Source: WQXF01 sp031552825 (GTDB taxonomy: Bacteria; Bacillota; Clostridia; Christensenellales; Aristaeellaceae). Taken from it: a DNA stretch of 64,000 bases. The notes under the pieces were generated by a model, which had not been told where the DNA came from, did not search any database, and was given only the letters and a program-made list of their open reading frames with translations. The stretch is taken from NCBI GenBank assembly GCA_031552825.1, contig JAVBMD010000007.1, forward strand, positions 30,518-94,517, in the 5' to 3' direction. The position numbers and the translations under genes were made by a program. The first letter of the stretch is position 1; each line of letters opens with the position of its first letter. Below are positions 26,104-34,346 of the stretch, piece after piece.

Positions 26104-27171
26104 TTACTTGGCCATGGCCAGCAGCGCGGCCTTGCGTTGCAGATCCTTCTGCACCAGATCGATGACCACGGCCAGCACGATGACCACGCCCTTGATGACC
26201 ATCTGCCAGAAGCTGCTCACGCCCATCATAATCATGCCGTCGTTGAGCACGGTGATGACCAGCACGCCGATGATGGTGCCGCCGATGGAGCCGACGCCGC
26301 CGGACATCGAGGTGCCGCCCAGCACCACCGCGGCGATAGCGTTGAGCTCCCAGCTTTCGCCGGTGGCGGGGTGCGCGGCGCGCAGCTGTGAGGCGGTGAT
26401 GAGCCCGGCAATGGCGGCGCACAGCGCCGAGAACATGTACACGAAATACTTGATCTTGCGGATCTGGATGCCCGAGAGGGTGGCGGCGCGCTCGTTGCCG
26501 CCCACGGCGTAGATCTGGTTGCCCAGCGCCGTTTTTTTCATGATGAACCCGGCGATCAGCGCCATTGCGATGAAGATCAGGATGGTATAGGGCACGATGG
26601 TGCCGGGGATGGTGGCCGAGCCGAGCTTGTCAAAGCCCAGCACGTAGCCGTGTGCCGGGGTGCCGAGGTTGGGGAAGGTGGCGCCGCCGGAGCGCAGCAT
26701 CGCGAAGCCTCGGCAGACGTAGAGCATGCCCAGCGTGGCGATGAAGGCCGGAACCTTGGCCTTGCTGATGAGGAAGCCAGAGACGAGGCCGATGACGATA
26801 GCCATCACGCACACGATGACGTAGATCAGCGGCACGTTGGCGAAGAGCGTCAGGTGCAGGAAGGGGAGGCGGATGCCCTGCACCACCATGCCGCCCGCGA
26901 TCATCGCGCTCAGGCCGACCACCGCGCCCACCGACAGATCGATGCCGCCGGTGATGATGACCATCGTCATGCCCAGCGCCAGCAGGCCGTAGATCGAGGC
27001 GTGCTTGACCATCAGCACCAGCGAGGGCCAAGTGGTGAAGTTGGGCGCGGAAAAGCCAAAGTAGATTAGCAACACCGCCAGCGCGATGAAGGTGCGCCCG
27101 CGCAGCAGCAGCATGCCGAGGGAGGAGGTTTGCGCTTTCTTGGGCGCGGTTTGCGGGGAATTAAGCGTCAT
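26104..27171 (-). CDS. RbsC-type sugar ABC transporter permease
   Basis: 355 residues; ATG behind AAAGGAGG, overlapping the ATPase gene by 11 bases. It is a BPD_transp_2 permease with about ten membrane segments. Family motifs are ITGGIDLSVGAVVGLSAM near residue 75, VGGNERAATLSGI near 225 and LGGTSMSGGVGSIGGTIIGV near 290. The N-terminal 25 residues are polar and variable. It is the single permease of this importer and presumably homodimerises, as RbsC does. Confidence 0.88.
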   Translation of the reverse strand: MTLNSPQTAPKKAQTSSLGMLLLRGRTFIALAVLLIYFGFSAPNFTTWPSLVLMVKHASIYGLLALGMTMVIITGGIDLSVGAVVGLSAMIAGGMVVQGIRLPFLHLTLFANVPLIYVIVCVMAIVIGLVSGFLISKAKVPAFIATLGMLYVCRGFAMLRSGGATFPNLGTPAHGYVLGFDKLGSATIPGTIVPYTILIFIAMALIAGFIMKKTALGNQIYAVGGNERAATLSGIQIRKIKYFVYMFSALCAAIAGLITASQLRAAHPATGESWELNAIAAVVLGGTSMSGGVGSIGGTIIGVLVITVLNDGMIMMGVSSFWQMVIKGVVIVLAVVIDLVQKDLQRKAALLAMAK

Positions 27172-28735
27172 GGCGGTCGCCCTCCTTTGATTCGGGAATG
27201 GTTTGCTGGGCTTTGCCGGTATTGAGCGCCGCCGCCGAGGCCAGCACCAGCGCGTCCTCGGTCAGCGCGTCGCCGGTGAGGTCGGCGGTTAGTTTGCCGT
27301 TGGACATCACCAGCACCCGGTCGCACACCGAGAGCAGTTCCTTAAGCTCACTGCCCACGAACAGCACGCCCATGCCCTCGGCGGCGAAGCGGCGCATCAG
27401 GCAGAAAATATCGGTTTTCGCGCCGACGTCGATGCCGCGCGAAGGTTCGTCCATCATAAATATTTTCGCGCCGACCAGTAGGCACTTGCCGATGACCACC
27501 TTCTGCTGGTTGCCGCCCGATAGCGCGGTGACCAAGTGGCGTACGTCGGCGGTTTTCACCTGCATGTCGCGCACCGTTTCGGCTACGGCCTGCTTGCAGG
27601 CGCGCTCGTTGATGACGTTGTGCTTGGTAAAGCGCGGCATGCTGGTCAGCAGCAGATTGGAAGCGATGCTCATGGTCTGCACCAGCCCGTCCTTCTGCCG
27701 ATCCTCGGGCACCAGCACGATGCCGCGCTGGATTTGCTCGGCGACCAGCGGGCGCTCCACGGTTTCGCCGTCGACGAGCAGCGTGCCGCTGCTTTCGGCG
27801 TGCAGCCCCATGATGCACTCGGCCAGCTCGGTGCGCCCCGCGCCCATCAGGCCGTAGAGGCCGAGCACCTCGCCCTTGTGCAGCGTGAAGCTGACGTGAT
27901 CGACGGTGTAGCCGCCGCCGAGGCGGGGCAGCGCGTAGTCGCGCACCTCCAGCACCGGCGCGACTTCGCCAGCGTAGGGCAGCTTTTCGATCTCCAGATT
28001 GCTGTGGCCGACCATGTTCTGCACGATCCATGGCACGGAGATATCGGCGACGTCGGCCTCGCTGACCTTGCTGCCGTCGCGCAGCACGGTGATCTTATCG
28101 CCGATGCGCACGATCTCCTCCAATCGGTGGGAGATGTAGATCAGCGCGATGCCCTGCCTTTTGAGGTCGTCGATCAGCTTGAACAGCACCTCGACCTCGG
28201 CGTTGGAGAGCGAGGAGGTGGGTTCGTCCATTATGAGCACGCGCAGCGTTTGCTGCAGCATGGTCTTGGCGATTTCCACCACCTGCTGCTGGCCGACGCG
28301 CAGGTTGCGCATCATGTCATTGGGATCGATGTCCTGCTGGAGGCGGTCTAAAATCTCCTTGGCGCGCTTGTGCTGCGCCTTGCGGTCCACCATGCCGTGG
28401 CGGCGGATCTCCTTGCCCGCGAACATGTTGTCGACCACGCGCATGTCGGGGAACAGGTTCAGCTCCTGATGGATGATGCCCACGCCCATGGCGCTGGCCT
28501 CACGCGTGGAGCCGAAGCGCACTTCCTGCCCCTCGAGCGTGACGGCGCCGTCGTCGGGGCGCTCGATCCCGGCCAGCACCTTCATCAGCGTGGACTTGCC
28601 CGCGCCGTTTTCGCCGACCAGCACGTTGACCATGCCCGGATACACCGAAAAATCCACGCCCTTGAGCGCGACGGTGCCGGGATAGCGTTTGACGATATGT
28701 GTAGCCTGCATCACAGGCGTGCTTGCGGTTTGCAT
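27161..28735 (-). CDS. RbsA-type sugar ABC transporter ATPase
   Basis: 524 residues; ATG behind GGGAGGG. Tandem nucleotide-binding domains: Walker A GENGAGKST near residue 40, signature LRVGQQQVVEIAK, Walker B RVLIMDEPTSSL; then domain 2 with LMGAGRTELAE in place of a full Walker A, LSGGNQQKVVIGK and KIFMMDEPSRGID. The asymmetry is typical for RbsA. Genes for binding protein, DUF2291 protein and permease flank it in the same orientation. Confidence 0.88.
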   Translation of the reverse strand: MQTASTPVMQATHIVKRYPGTVALKGVDFSVYPGMVNVLVGENGAGKSTLMKVLAGIERPDDGAVTLEGQEVRFGSTREASAMGVGIIHQELNLFPDMRVVDNMFAGKEIRRHGMVDRKAQHKRAKEILDRLQQDIDPNDMMRNLRVGQQQVVEIAKTMLQQTLRVLIMDEPTSSLSNAEVEVLFKLIDDLKRQGIALIYISHRLEEIVRIGDKITVLRDGSKVSEADVADISVPWIVQNMVGHSNLEIEKLPYAGEVAPVLEVRDYALPRLGGGYTVDHVSFTLHKGEVLGLYGLMGAGRTELAECIMGLHAESSGTLLVDGETVERPLVAEQIQRGIVLVPEDRQKDGLVQTMSIASNLLLTSMPRFTKHNVINERACKQAVAETVRDMQVKTADVRHLVTALSGGNQQKVVIGKCLLVGAKIFMMDEPSRGIDVGAKTDIFCLMRRFAAEGMGVLFVGSELKELLSVCDRVLVMSNGKLTADLTGDALTEDALVLASAAALNTGKAQQTIPESKEGDRHDA

Positions 28736-28738
28736 GCT

Positions 28739-29440
28739 TTACCCTCCCACGGCGTTCAGTTGAACGGGGACGATGAGCACCTCTTCCTTTTCCGCGCCGG
28801 TGACCGATACGCAGCCGGTCAGCTCGATCTCCTTGCCCACCAGCGCCTCGGCGTCGAGGGACTTGATGAGCGAAGCTTGCAGTTTGGCGTTGAAGGCCTT
28901 GGTCAACTCGGCGAATTCCACTTGGTTGGCGAAGTCGTCCAGCTTTAAAAAGCCGACGGCGTCGCGCACGGCGTTGGTCTTGATGACGCTGCTGATCTGC
29001 ACCTTGACGTCGGCCTGCCCGTCGTAGGGCTCTACGTCCAGCAGCAGCCGCTTCTTGGTGATCTGCTCGGGATTTTCTACCGCCAGCACCTTGGCGCGGC
29101 CGGTGAGGCAGAAGCTCCAGGGGCTGGTTTCGTTGGCGCGCGCGGCATGCTCCGCGCCCAGCGCCGCGAGATCCCCGCGCAGCCCGGCGACGAAGGCGGG
29201 CAGCGCCACGGCGCGCTCCGCGATGGTGGGCAGCATCTTGCTATCCCAATTGTCGGCGCAGTATTGCTCGGCGACGGTTAGCTGCCCGGCGGCCGCCTGC
29301 TCGCCGCCCGCGCCGTTGACGGCCTGCGGCTGTGGGTCATACACGACGGTGACGCGGCATACCGCCAGCAGCGCGATTGCCGCGCACGCCGCGATGCTGC
29401 CGCGCAGGATCCATGTGCGTTTCTTTGAGCCATGTTGCAT
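28739..29440 (-). CDS. DUF2291-family secreted or membrane-anchored protein
   Basis: 233 residues. A basic start (QHGSKKRTWILR) is followed by one hydrophobic helix (about 13-27) and an extracytoplasmic domain. The match is to DUF2291, recognised from VVYDPQP, the DNWDSKMLP block, RAKVLAVENPEQ and the ending VTGAEKEEVLIVPVQLN. These proteins occur almost only next to Rbs-type ABC importers; their function is not known to me. The gene lies between the binding-protein and ATPase genes. A cysteine at residue 28 follows LLAV, an imperfect lipobox, so lipidation is doubtful. Confidence 0.72.
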   Translation of the reverse strand: MQHGSKKRTWILRGSIAACAAIALLAVCRVTVVYDPQPQAVNGAGGEQAAAGQLTVAEQYCADNWDSKMLPTIAERAVALPAFVAGLRGDLAALGAEHAARANETSPWSFCLTGRAKVLAVENPEQITKKRLLLDVEPYDGQADVKVQISSVIKTNAVRDAVGFLKLDDFANQVEFAELTKAFNAKLQASLIKSLDAEALVGKEIELTGCVSVTGAEKEEVLIVPVQLNAVGG

Positions 29441-29524
29441 ACGCTCGGCCTCGCTTCCCTATCAAATGGATGTAAAAGGAGGGAGCTGACGCCGGGCGCC
29501 AGCCCCCTCGCGCGGTATCGGGGA

Positions 29525-30475
29525 TTACTTGATGAGCGCGAAGTTCTCCAGCGAGGCGGCGTTCTCGGCGTTGATGAGCACGCAATCCATCAGCTGCTTC
29601 TCTTCCTTGTCGGTCTTGCCGTTCTTGATGTATTCGTCGGCCTGCACGACGGCCTGCTCGCTGATGTACGCGATAGGCTGGAGGCCGGTGGCCTTGATTT
29701 CGCCGCGCAGGATGGAATCGCGCACGTCGTTGGAGCCGTCAAAGCCGCAAACGATGACGTCCTTCATGCCAGCCTTGAGGCAAGCTTCGATGACACCCAT
29801 GGCCATGGTGTCGTTGCCGCAGATGACGCCCTTGATCTTGTCCGCGCCCTGCGCCTGAATGATGGATTCCATCTTTTCGAAAGCTTCGGTCTGGCTCCAG
29901 TTGGCGGTCTGCTGCTCGATCATCTTCATGTCGGCATACTGATCGATGACGCCGTGGAAGCCGGAGGAGCGCACGCCCGCGTTGGTGTCGGACTCCTTGC
30001 CGGTGAACTCGACGTAGTTGCCCTCGTTGGCCATTTGCTCCACGAAGTACTCGGCGACCAAGGAAGCGCCCTGGAAGTTGTTGGAGACCATCTGCGCCAC
30101 GGCGTCGCCGGTGCTGTTGATCTCGCGGTCGACCAGGAAGGTGGGGATGCCCGCGGCCTTGGCGGCCTGCACGGGGGCGATGGTGGCGTCGGCGCCCGCG
30201 TTGTCGCAGATGATGGCGGCGGCCTTGCGGGAGATGGCGGTGTCGAAGGCTTCGGCCTGCTTCACGACGTCGTCATCGTGCTGGATGACCAGCGCTTCGT
30301 AGCCCAGCTCGGTGGCCTTGGCGGAAGCGGCGTCGGCGACGGTCTTAAAGTACGGATTGGAGTGGCTGGGCGTGATGATTACGATCAGCGGCTTGGCGTC
30401 GGTGGCCATAGCCGGAACGGCCATCATGCCGACCAGCATCAGGGAGGCGAGCAACAAGGCAACGATTTTCTTCAT
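29525..30475 (-). CDS. RbsB-type sugar-binding protein
   Basis: 316 residues; the ATG at 30475 follows AAAAGGAGGG. The signal peptide (MKKIVALLLASLMLVGMMAV, ending near AMAT) lacks a clear lipobox. The mature part is a type 1 periplasmic-binding fold (Peripla_BP_4): IIVITPSHSNPYFK-like start, HDDDVVKQAEAFDTAI, DNAGADA, FLVDREINSTGDAVA, GNDTMAMGVIEA and VCGFDGSNDVRDSI. This family binds ribose, xylose, allose, apiose and related sugars. It should set the specificity of the importer for the pathway enzymes downstream. Confidence 0.87.
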   Translation of the reverse strand: MKKIVALLLASLMLVGMMAVPAMATDAKPLIVIITPSHSNPYFKTVADAASAKATELGYEALVIQHDDDVVKQAEAFDTAISRKAAAIICDNAGADATIAPVQAAKAAGIPTFLVDREINSTGDAVAQMVSNNFQGASLVAEYFVEQMANEGNYVEFTGKESDTNAGVRSSGFHGVIDQYADMKMIEQQTANWSQTEAFEKMESIIQAQGADKIKGVICGNDTMAMGVIEACLKAGMKDVIVCGFDGSNDVRDSILRGEIKATGLQPIAYISEQAVVQADEYIKNGKTDKEEKQLMDCVLINAENAASLENFALIK

Positions 30476-30504
30476 GATGGGAACCCTCCTTTTTTTTATG
30501 ACGC

Positions 30505-30522
30505 ACACGGCGCTCGCCGTGT
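30505..30522. other. Palindrome/hairpin between lacI and the binding-protein gene
   Basis: ACACGGCG-CT-CGCCGTGT is a perfect 8-bp inverted repeat about 30 bases upstream of the binding-protein start. No U-tract follows on the minus strand (an A-run does), so a terminator is unlikely. An mRNA structure or protein site is more plausible. Confidence 0.45.
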
Positions 30523-30572
30523 TACATCCAATGAAAGCGGTTGCTTAAGGAACGTTTGCCGGTCTGCGTTCG

Positions 30573-31601
30573 CTAGTTGTCGCGCAGGTCGCGGATGGTT
30601 TGCCGATCTACCAGCAGCACGCCCAGCTCGATCTTATACTCGCTTTTGGGCGCGCCCTCGGCCATCATCTCCACCAGCCTGCGCACCGCGGCGGTGCCCA
30701 GCTCGCTCTTGAACACGCGCACGGTGGAGAGCGGCGGGCTGGAGATTTGGCAGATCGCCAGATCATCCATGCCGATGATCGATACATCCTCGGGGATGCG
30801 GATGCCGGCCTCGTTCATCGCGCGCATGCACCCGGCGGCCATAATATCGTTGGCGGCGAAGAAGGCGGTGGGCAGCGGCGCCGTGCGCGCCGAGAGCAGC
30901 GCGCGCATGTCGCGGTACGCTCCCTCCAGCGTGGGGGTGACGCGCCAGATGCTTTCGGCGGTGATAGGCAGGTTCTTCTCCTGCATCGCGGCCTCGTAGC
31001 CGCGCCTGCGGAAGCGCATATTGTTAAACCGCACGCTGCTGGTGATGTGCTCGATGGCGATGTGCCCCATCTTCACGAGGCGCTCGGTGGCCATATACCC
31101 GGCTTCGAAGTTGTTCATGACCACGGTGTTGACCGACAGATGCTGAAAGAGGCTGTCGAGCACCAATAGCGGCGCTGATGCGTGCAGGAAGCGCTCGATA
31201 TCCTCGGGGTAGAGCTCGGTGGCCAGCAGCAGGATGCCCGCGCAAGGCTCTTGGCACAGCGCGTCGATGCGCTCGAGGTAGTCGGCGTCTTTCTCCATAT
31301 GGATGTGGGTTATCATCAGCTCAAGACCGTTCGCGTGGCATTCGCGCTCGATGCCCTCGATCAGTTCCGCAAAAAACTGGGTATCCATCACCACCAAGCC
31401 GTGCCGCTTGAACAACACCAAGCGAATGTACCGCTTTGCGGACTGGTAGGGGCGCTCCCGCTGATAGCCCAGCTCTCGCGCGATGGAGAAGATGCGCTGC
31501 GCCGTTTCCTCGCCGACCCCGCCGCGATCGTTGAGCGTATTGCTGACCGTGGCGGGGGAGACGCCCGCCCGCTCCGCGATGTCCCGAATCCGTACCTTCA
31601 C
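30573..31601 (-). CDS. LacI-family transcriptional regulator of the sugar operon
   Basis: 342 residues from a GTG with AAGGAT upstream. The N-terminal LacI helix-turn-helix is clear at 4-26 (IRDIAERAGVSPATVSNTLN), with a hinge to about residue 60. The ligand-binding core follows, with FFAANDIMAAGCMRAMNEAG and IGMDDLAICQISSPPLSTV. It is the first gene of the minus-strand unit, so it probably regulates itself and the rbs-type importer and pathway genes in response to the imported sugar or its phosphate. TTTAG-type palindromic sites around the promoter are candidate operators. Confidence 0.87.
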   Translation of the reverse strand: MKVRIRDIAERAGVSPATVSNTLNDRGGVGEETAQRIFSIARELGYQRERPYQSAKRYIRLVLFKRHGLVVMDTQFFAELIEGIERECHANGLELMITHIHMEKDADYLERIDALCQEPCAGILLLATELYPEDIERFLHASAPLLVLDSLFQHLSVNTVVMNNFEAGYMATERLVKMGHIAIEHITSSVRFNNMRFRRRGYEAAMQEKNLPITAESIWRVTPTLEGAYRDMRALLSARTAPLPTAFFAANDIMAAGCMRAMNEAGIRIPEDVSIIGMDDLAICQISSPPLSTVRVFKSELGTAAVRRLVEMMAEGAPKSEYKIELGVLLVDRQTIRDLRDN

Positions 31602-31681
31602 TGCGCCACATCCTTCGTCTTCAATGTTCAGGCACAGCGTACTAAAACTTGGCGGAATTGTAAAGCTGGAATACGAAATAA

Positions 31682-32017
31682 TTTAGTAATATTTATCGGG
31701 CGCGGAAAATGCGATGCATAAAAAAGTGAACCATAATTGCTGCATTCTGGCGGAGCAATTTGTGCAAAACTTTCATTTTTGCTTTCGATGGCATGAGTAT
31801 AGCAATGGCCGGAAGCGGTTGTCAACCCCATGAGCGTGCGTTTTTGGGAGGCGTGATGATAAAATAATTTACTAAAATCGATGAATTTTTCACCGGGGGA
31901 TTGCGCGGCGCTGGAGGAAGCACACGATTGCGAGGAGAAGCCCGAGCTTAGGGATTCGGCGGCGGTAAAAAACAGGCGAAAACGCTAAATATTTTATTTT
32001 TTTAGTGAAACGCTAAA
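31682..32017. promoter_or_regulatory. Cluster of TTTAG-type half-sites and palindromes between lacI and the mutS2 leader
   Basis: TTTAGTAA (31682-31689), its inverse TTTACTAAA (31868-31876), a lone CGCTAAA (31983-31989) and a 17-base near-palindrome TTTAGTGAAACGCTAAA (32001-32017) share one core. They flank the lacI promoter and approach the mutS2 promoter. They look like operators for the LacI regulator. The rest of the 458 bases from 31602 to 32060 is AT-rich and holds no supportable ORF. Confidence 0.45.
31796..31825 (-). promoter_or_regulatory. Promoter of the lacI-rbs-transketolase operon
   Basis: On the minus strand TTGACA (31825-31820) and TATACT (31801-31796) with an 18-base spacer. 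The predicted start near 31789 leaves a leader of about 190 bases before the GTG of the regulator, containing one TTTAGTAA site. Confidence 0.75.
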
Positions 32018-32060
32018 ATTTTTCCGAACGGATGAGCGAGCGCAAATCGAGCGTCCGCGC

Positions 32061-32090
32061 TTGACATTCCCGCCCCCGATGCACTATACT
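32061..32090 (+). promoter_or_regulatory. Promoter of the leader-mutS2 unit
   Basis: TTGACA (32061-32066) and TATACT (32085-32090) with an 18-base spacer. The predicted start near 32097 is only about 20 bases before the leader ORF. Confidence 0.78.
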
Positions 32091-32119
32091 ACCTTCATTA
32101 AAAGCAAGGAGCTTGTTTA

Positions 32120-32155
32120 TGTCGGCTTTATCTGTTGTGGAGTCCGCTAACTAAA
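32120..32155 (+). CDS. Putative 11-residue leader peptide upstream of mutS2
   Basis: ATG at 32120 follows AAGGAG with a 7-base gap. The frame reads MSALSVVESAN and stops with TAA at 32155. The ribosome binding site, the closeness to the promoter and the downstream terminator-like hairpin together suggest a leader peptide whose translation controls read-through. I do not recognise the peptide sequence. The short length means the ORF alone proves little; the arrangement is the argument. Confidence 0.5.
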
Positions 32156-32250
32156 TAGCAACCGCGAGCGCCGCCGGGCCGGGAGATGCTCCCGCTTGTT
32201 TGCGCGCGCCTCGCGGGCAGGACACTGCCAACAGACTGCTTCAACCCCTT
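32156..32250 (+). other. Structured leader RNA before mutS2
   Basis: This stretch is GC-rich and contains a perfect small hairpin, CGGGAG-ATG-CTCCCG (32180-32194), and further G/C-rich self-complementary runs. It lies between the leader ORF and the terminator-like stem and would form part of an antiterminator or anti-antiterminator if the leader works by attenuation. No known riboswitch consensus was recognised. Confidence 0.4.
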
Positions 32251-32251
32251 T

Positions 32252-32320
32252 AAGACAAATTGTCTTGACCCACGGAAGCGTTCTGCACCGGATTGGTGTG
32301 GCGTGTCTCCGTGGGTTTTG
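32252..32320 (+). terminator. Attenuator-like terminator upstream of mutS2
   Basis: AAGACAAATTGTCTT (32252-32266) is an odd-centred palindrome. Directly after it, ACCCACGGA (32268-32276) pairs perfectly with TCCGTGGGT (32308-32316), with an internal CACC/GGTG hairpin, and TTTGTT follows. This has the form of an intrinsic terminator placed 30 bases before the mutS2 start. Because it lies after the promoter and leader ORF, it would act as an attenuator. Confidence 0.65.
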
Positions 32321-32350
32321 TTATGTAATAATCATGAAGGAGCGATCACC

Positions 32351-34336
32351 ATGACGCGATTCAACGATACCGCCCCCAACCTTGCCGCCGCGCTGGAGCT
32401 GGACACCGTGCTGCGCCTGCTGGCGGAGCAAGCCTTGGCCGAGCACGTAAAGGCGCGCTGCCTGGCGCTGAAACCGGCGGAAGCCTTGGCCGAGGCCGAG
32501 CGCCGCATGGAGGAAACCACGCAGGCGCGCCGCATCATCGAGCACACCGGCACGCCGCCGCTGGCCGCCATGCCGGAGCTGCAGAAGGCGCTGGATCTTT
32601 CGTCCATCGGCGCGCTGCTGACCCCGGAGCAGCTGGCGCAGGTTTCGGTTTTCCTCACCACCTGCCGCCGCATGAAGGGATATCTGCAAAAGGCCGAGCT
32701 CACCGGCGCCGACATCGCCGGGTATGGCGGCTCCATCGCCGACCTGGCCGACCTTGAGGAGGAGATCGAGCGCTGCGTGCGCAACGGTCAGGTGGACGAC
32801 CGGGCGTCGTCGCTGCTGTACGACCTGCGCCGGGGCATCGCCGCCAAGGGCGAGCAGATCCGCGCGAAGCTGGACGCGCTGCTGCGCAAGAACCGCGCTT
32901 GGTTCTCCGAAAGCTTCGTTTCGGTGCGCAACGGGCGGTACACGCTGCCGGTGAAGCGCGAATACCGCGCGTCGGTTTCCGGTTCGCTGATCGAGATGTC
33001 GGGCAGCGGCGGCACCTGCTTCATCGAACCGGCCTCGGTGCAAAAGCTGCACGACGAGCTGGCCGAGCTGCGCGTGGAGGAGGATAGCGAGGTGCGCCGC
33101 GTGCTCTACAGCCTGAGCGCCGCCATCGCGGAGCGCATGCCGGAGATTCGGCTGAACATCGAGGCGATGGAGGAGCTGGACTTCCTCTTCGCCAAGGCCA
33201 AACTCTCGCTGGCGATGCAGGCCTCCCCGGCGCGGCTCACCGGGGAGCGCGCACTCCACATCCTCTCGGCGCGCCATCCGCTGCTGGACGCGGCGGTCGC
33301 CGTCCCGCTGAACTTTTACCTGCGACCCTCCGGCGAGGCGGCGGCGGGCGTGGTTATCACCGGCCCCAATACCGGCGGTAAGACCGTGGCGCTCAAGACC
33401 GTCGGCCTGCTCTCGCTGATGGCGCAGAGCGGGCTGCACGTGCCCGTCGATCCGCGCAGCGTGTTTGCGATGCAGGACGGCGTGTACTGCGATATCGGCG
33501 ACGGCCAGAGCATCACCGAGAACCTTTCGACCTTCTCGGCGCACCTGCTGAGCATCCTGCGCATCCTGCGCGCGGCGGGGCCGCGTTCGCTGGTGCTGCT
33601 CGACGAGCTGGGCTCGGGCACCGATCCCGCCGAGGGCATGGGCATCGCCGTGGCGGTGCTCGACGAGCTGCGCGCGAAGGGCTGCCTGTTCGTCGCCACC
33701 ACCCATTACCCGGAGATAAAGGACTACGCGGCGCGCACGCCGGGGCTGGTCAACGCGCGCATGGCCTTCGACCGCGAGAGCCTGCGCCCGCTCTACCGGC
33801 TGGAGATCGGCGTCGCCGGGGAGAGCTGCGCGCTTTACATCGCCGAGCGGCTGGGCATGCCGGAGCACATGCTGGCGCGCGCGCGGAAGGCGGCTGGCTC
33901 GGAGACGGCGAAGGTGCCGCACACACCGCAGTGTGAGGCCGCGCCGATGCCGCCCGAGCCGGAACCGCTGCCGATGTCCGTTGAGGCGTTTCCGCCGCCG
34001 CCGGAAATGCCGCCGCCCATCGCCGCGCGGGAAGCCCCTGCGGAACCAGCCAGCCTGCGCTTTCACGTCGGCGATAGCGTCACGCTGCCGGGAGGCGAGA
34101 TCGGCATCGTGTACGCCGAGGCCAACGCGCGCGGGGAGGTCGGCGTGCAGGTGCATGGCAAAAAGGTGCTGGTCAACCACAAGCGTCTCGCGCTCAAGGT
34201 CGCGGCGGCGGAGCTCTATCCCGACGATTACGATCTCTCCATCGTGCTCGACACCGTGGCCAACCGCAAGGCGCGGCACTTGATGGACAAGCGGCACGAG
34301 GCGGGCAATGTCGTCGTACTGCGCGAGGGGAAGTAA
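32351..34336 (+). CDS. MutS2-like ATPase lacking the Smr domain
   Basis: 661 residues; ATG at 32351 behind GAAGGAG. The core, lever and clamp regions resemble MutS2 (YTLPVKREYRASVSGSLIEM, GSGGTCFIEP). The ATPase domain has Walker A GPNTGGKT (338-345), LSTFSAHLLSIL and Walker B LVLLDELGSGTD (about 413-424), then THYPEIKDYA. After a proline-rich linker (about 530-568) comes a small beta domain, FHVGDSVTLPGGEIGIVY, like the KOW-type domain of MutS2. Standard MutS2 (about 785 residues) ends in an Smr nuclease domain; here the protein stops without one. B. subtilis MutS2 is reported to act on collided ribosomes, so a translation-rescue role is possible. The upstream attenuator would fit that. Confidence 0.82.
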   Translation: MTRFNDTAPNLAAALELDTVLRLLAEQALAEHVKARCLALKPAEALAEAERRMEETTQARRIIEHTGTPPLAAMPELQKALDLSSIGALLTPEQLAQVSVFLTTCRRMKGYLQKAELTGADIAGYGGSIADLADLEEEIERCVRNGQVDDRASSLLYDLRRGIAAKGEQIRAKLDALLRKNRAWFSESFVSVRNGRYTLPVKREYRASVSGSLIEMSGSGGTCFIEPASVQKLHDELAELRVEEDSEVRRVLYSLSAAIAERMPEIRLNIEAMEELDFLFAKAKLSLAMQASPARLTGERALHILSARHPLLDAAVAVPLNFYLRPSGEAAAGVVITGPNTGGKTVALKTVGLLSLMAQSGLHVPVDPRSVFAMQDGVYCDIGDGQSITENLSTFSAHLLSILRILRAAGPRSLVLLDELGSGTDPAEGMGIAVAVLDELRAKGCLFVATTHYPEIKDYAARTPGLVNARMAFDRESLRPLYRLEIGVAGESCALYIAERLGMPEHMLARARKAAGSETAKVPHTPQCEAAPMPPEPEPLPMSVEAFPPPPEMPPPIAAREAPAEPASLRFHVGDSVTLPGGEIGIVYAEANARGEVGVQVHGKKVLVNHKRLALKVAAAELYPDDYDLSIVLDTVANRKARHLMDKRHEAGNVVVLREGK

Positions 34337-34346
34337 GGAGCAAGAC

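Noticed and set aside
32120..32320. T-box or known riboswitch upstream of mutS2
   Set aside because: No T-box sequence (AGGGTGGNACCGCG-like) or other consensus I know was found, and the gene is not a synthetase. A leader-peptide attenuator fits better.
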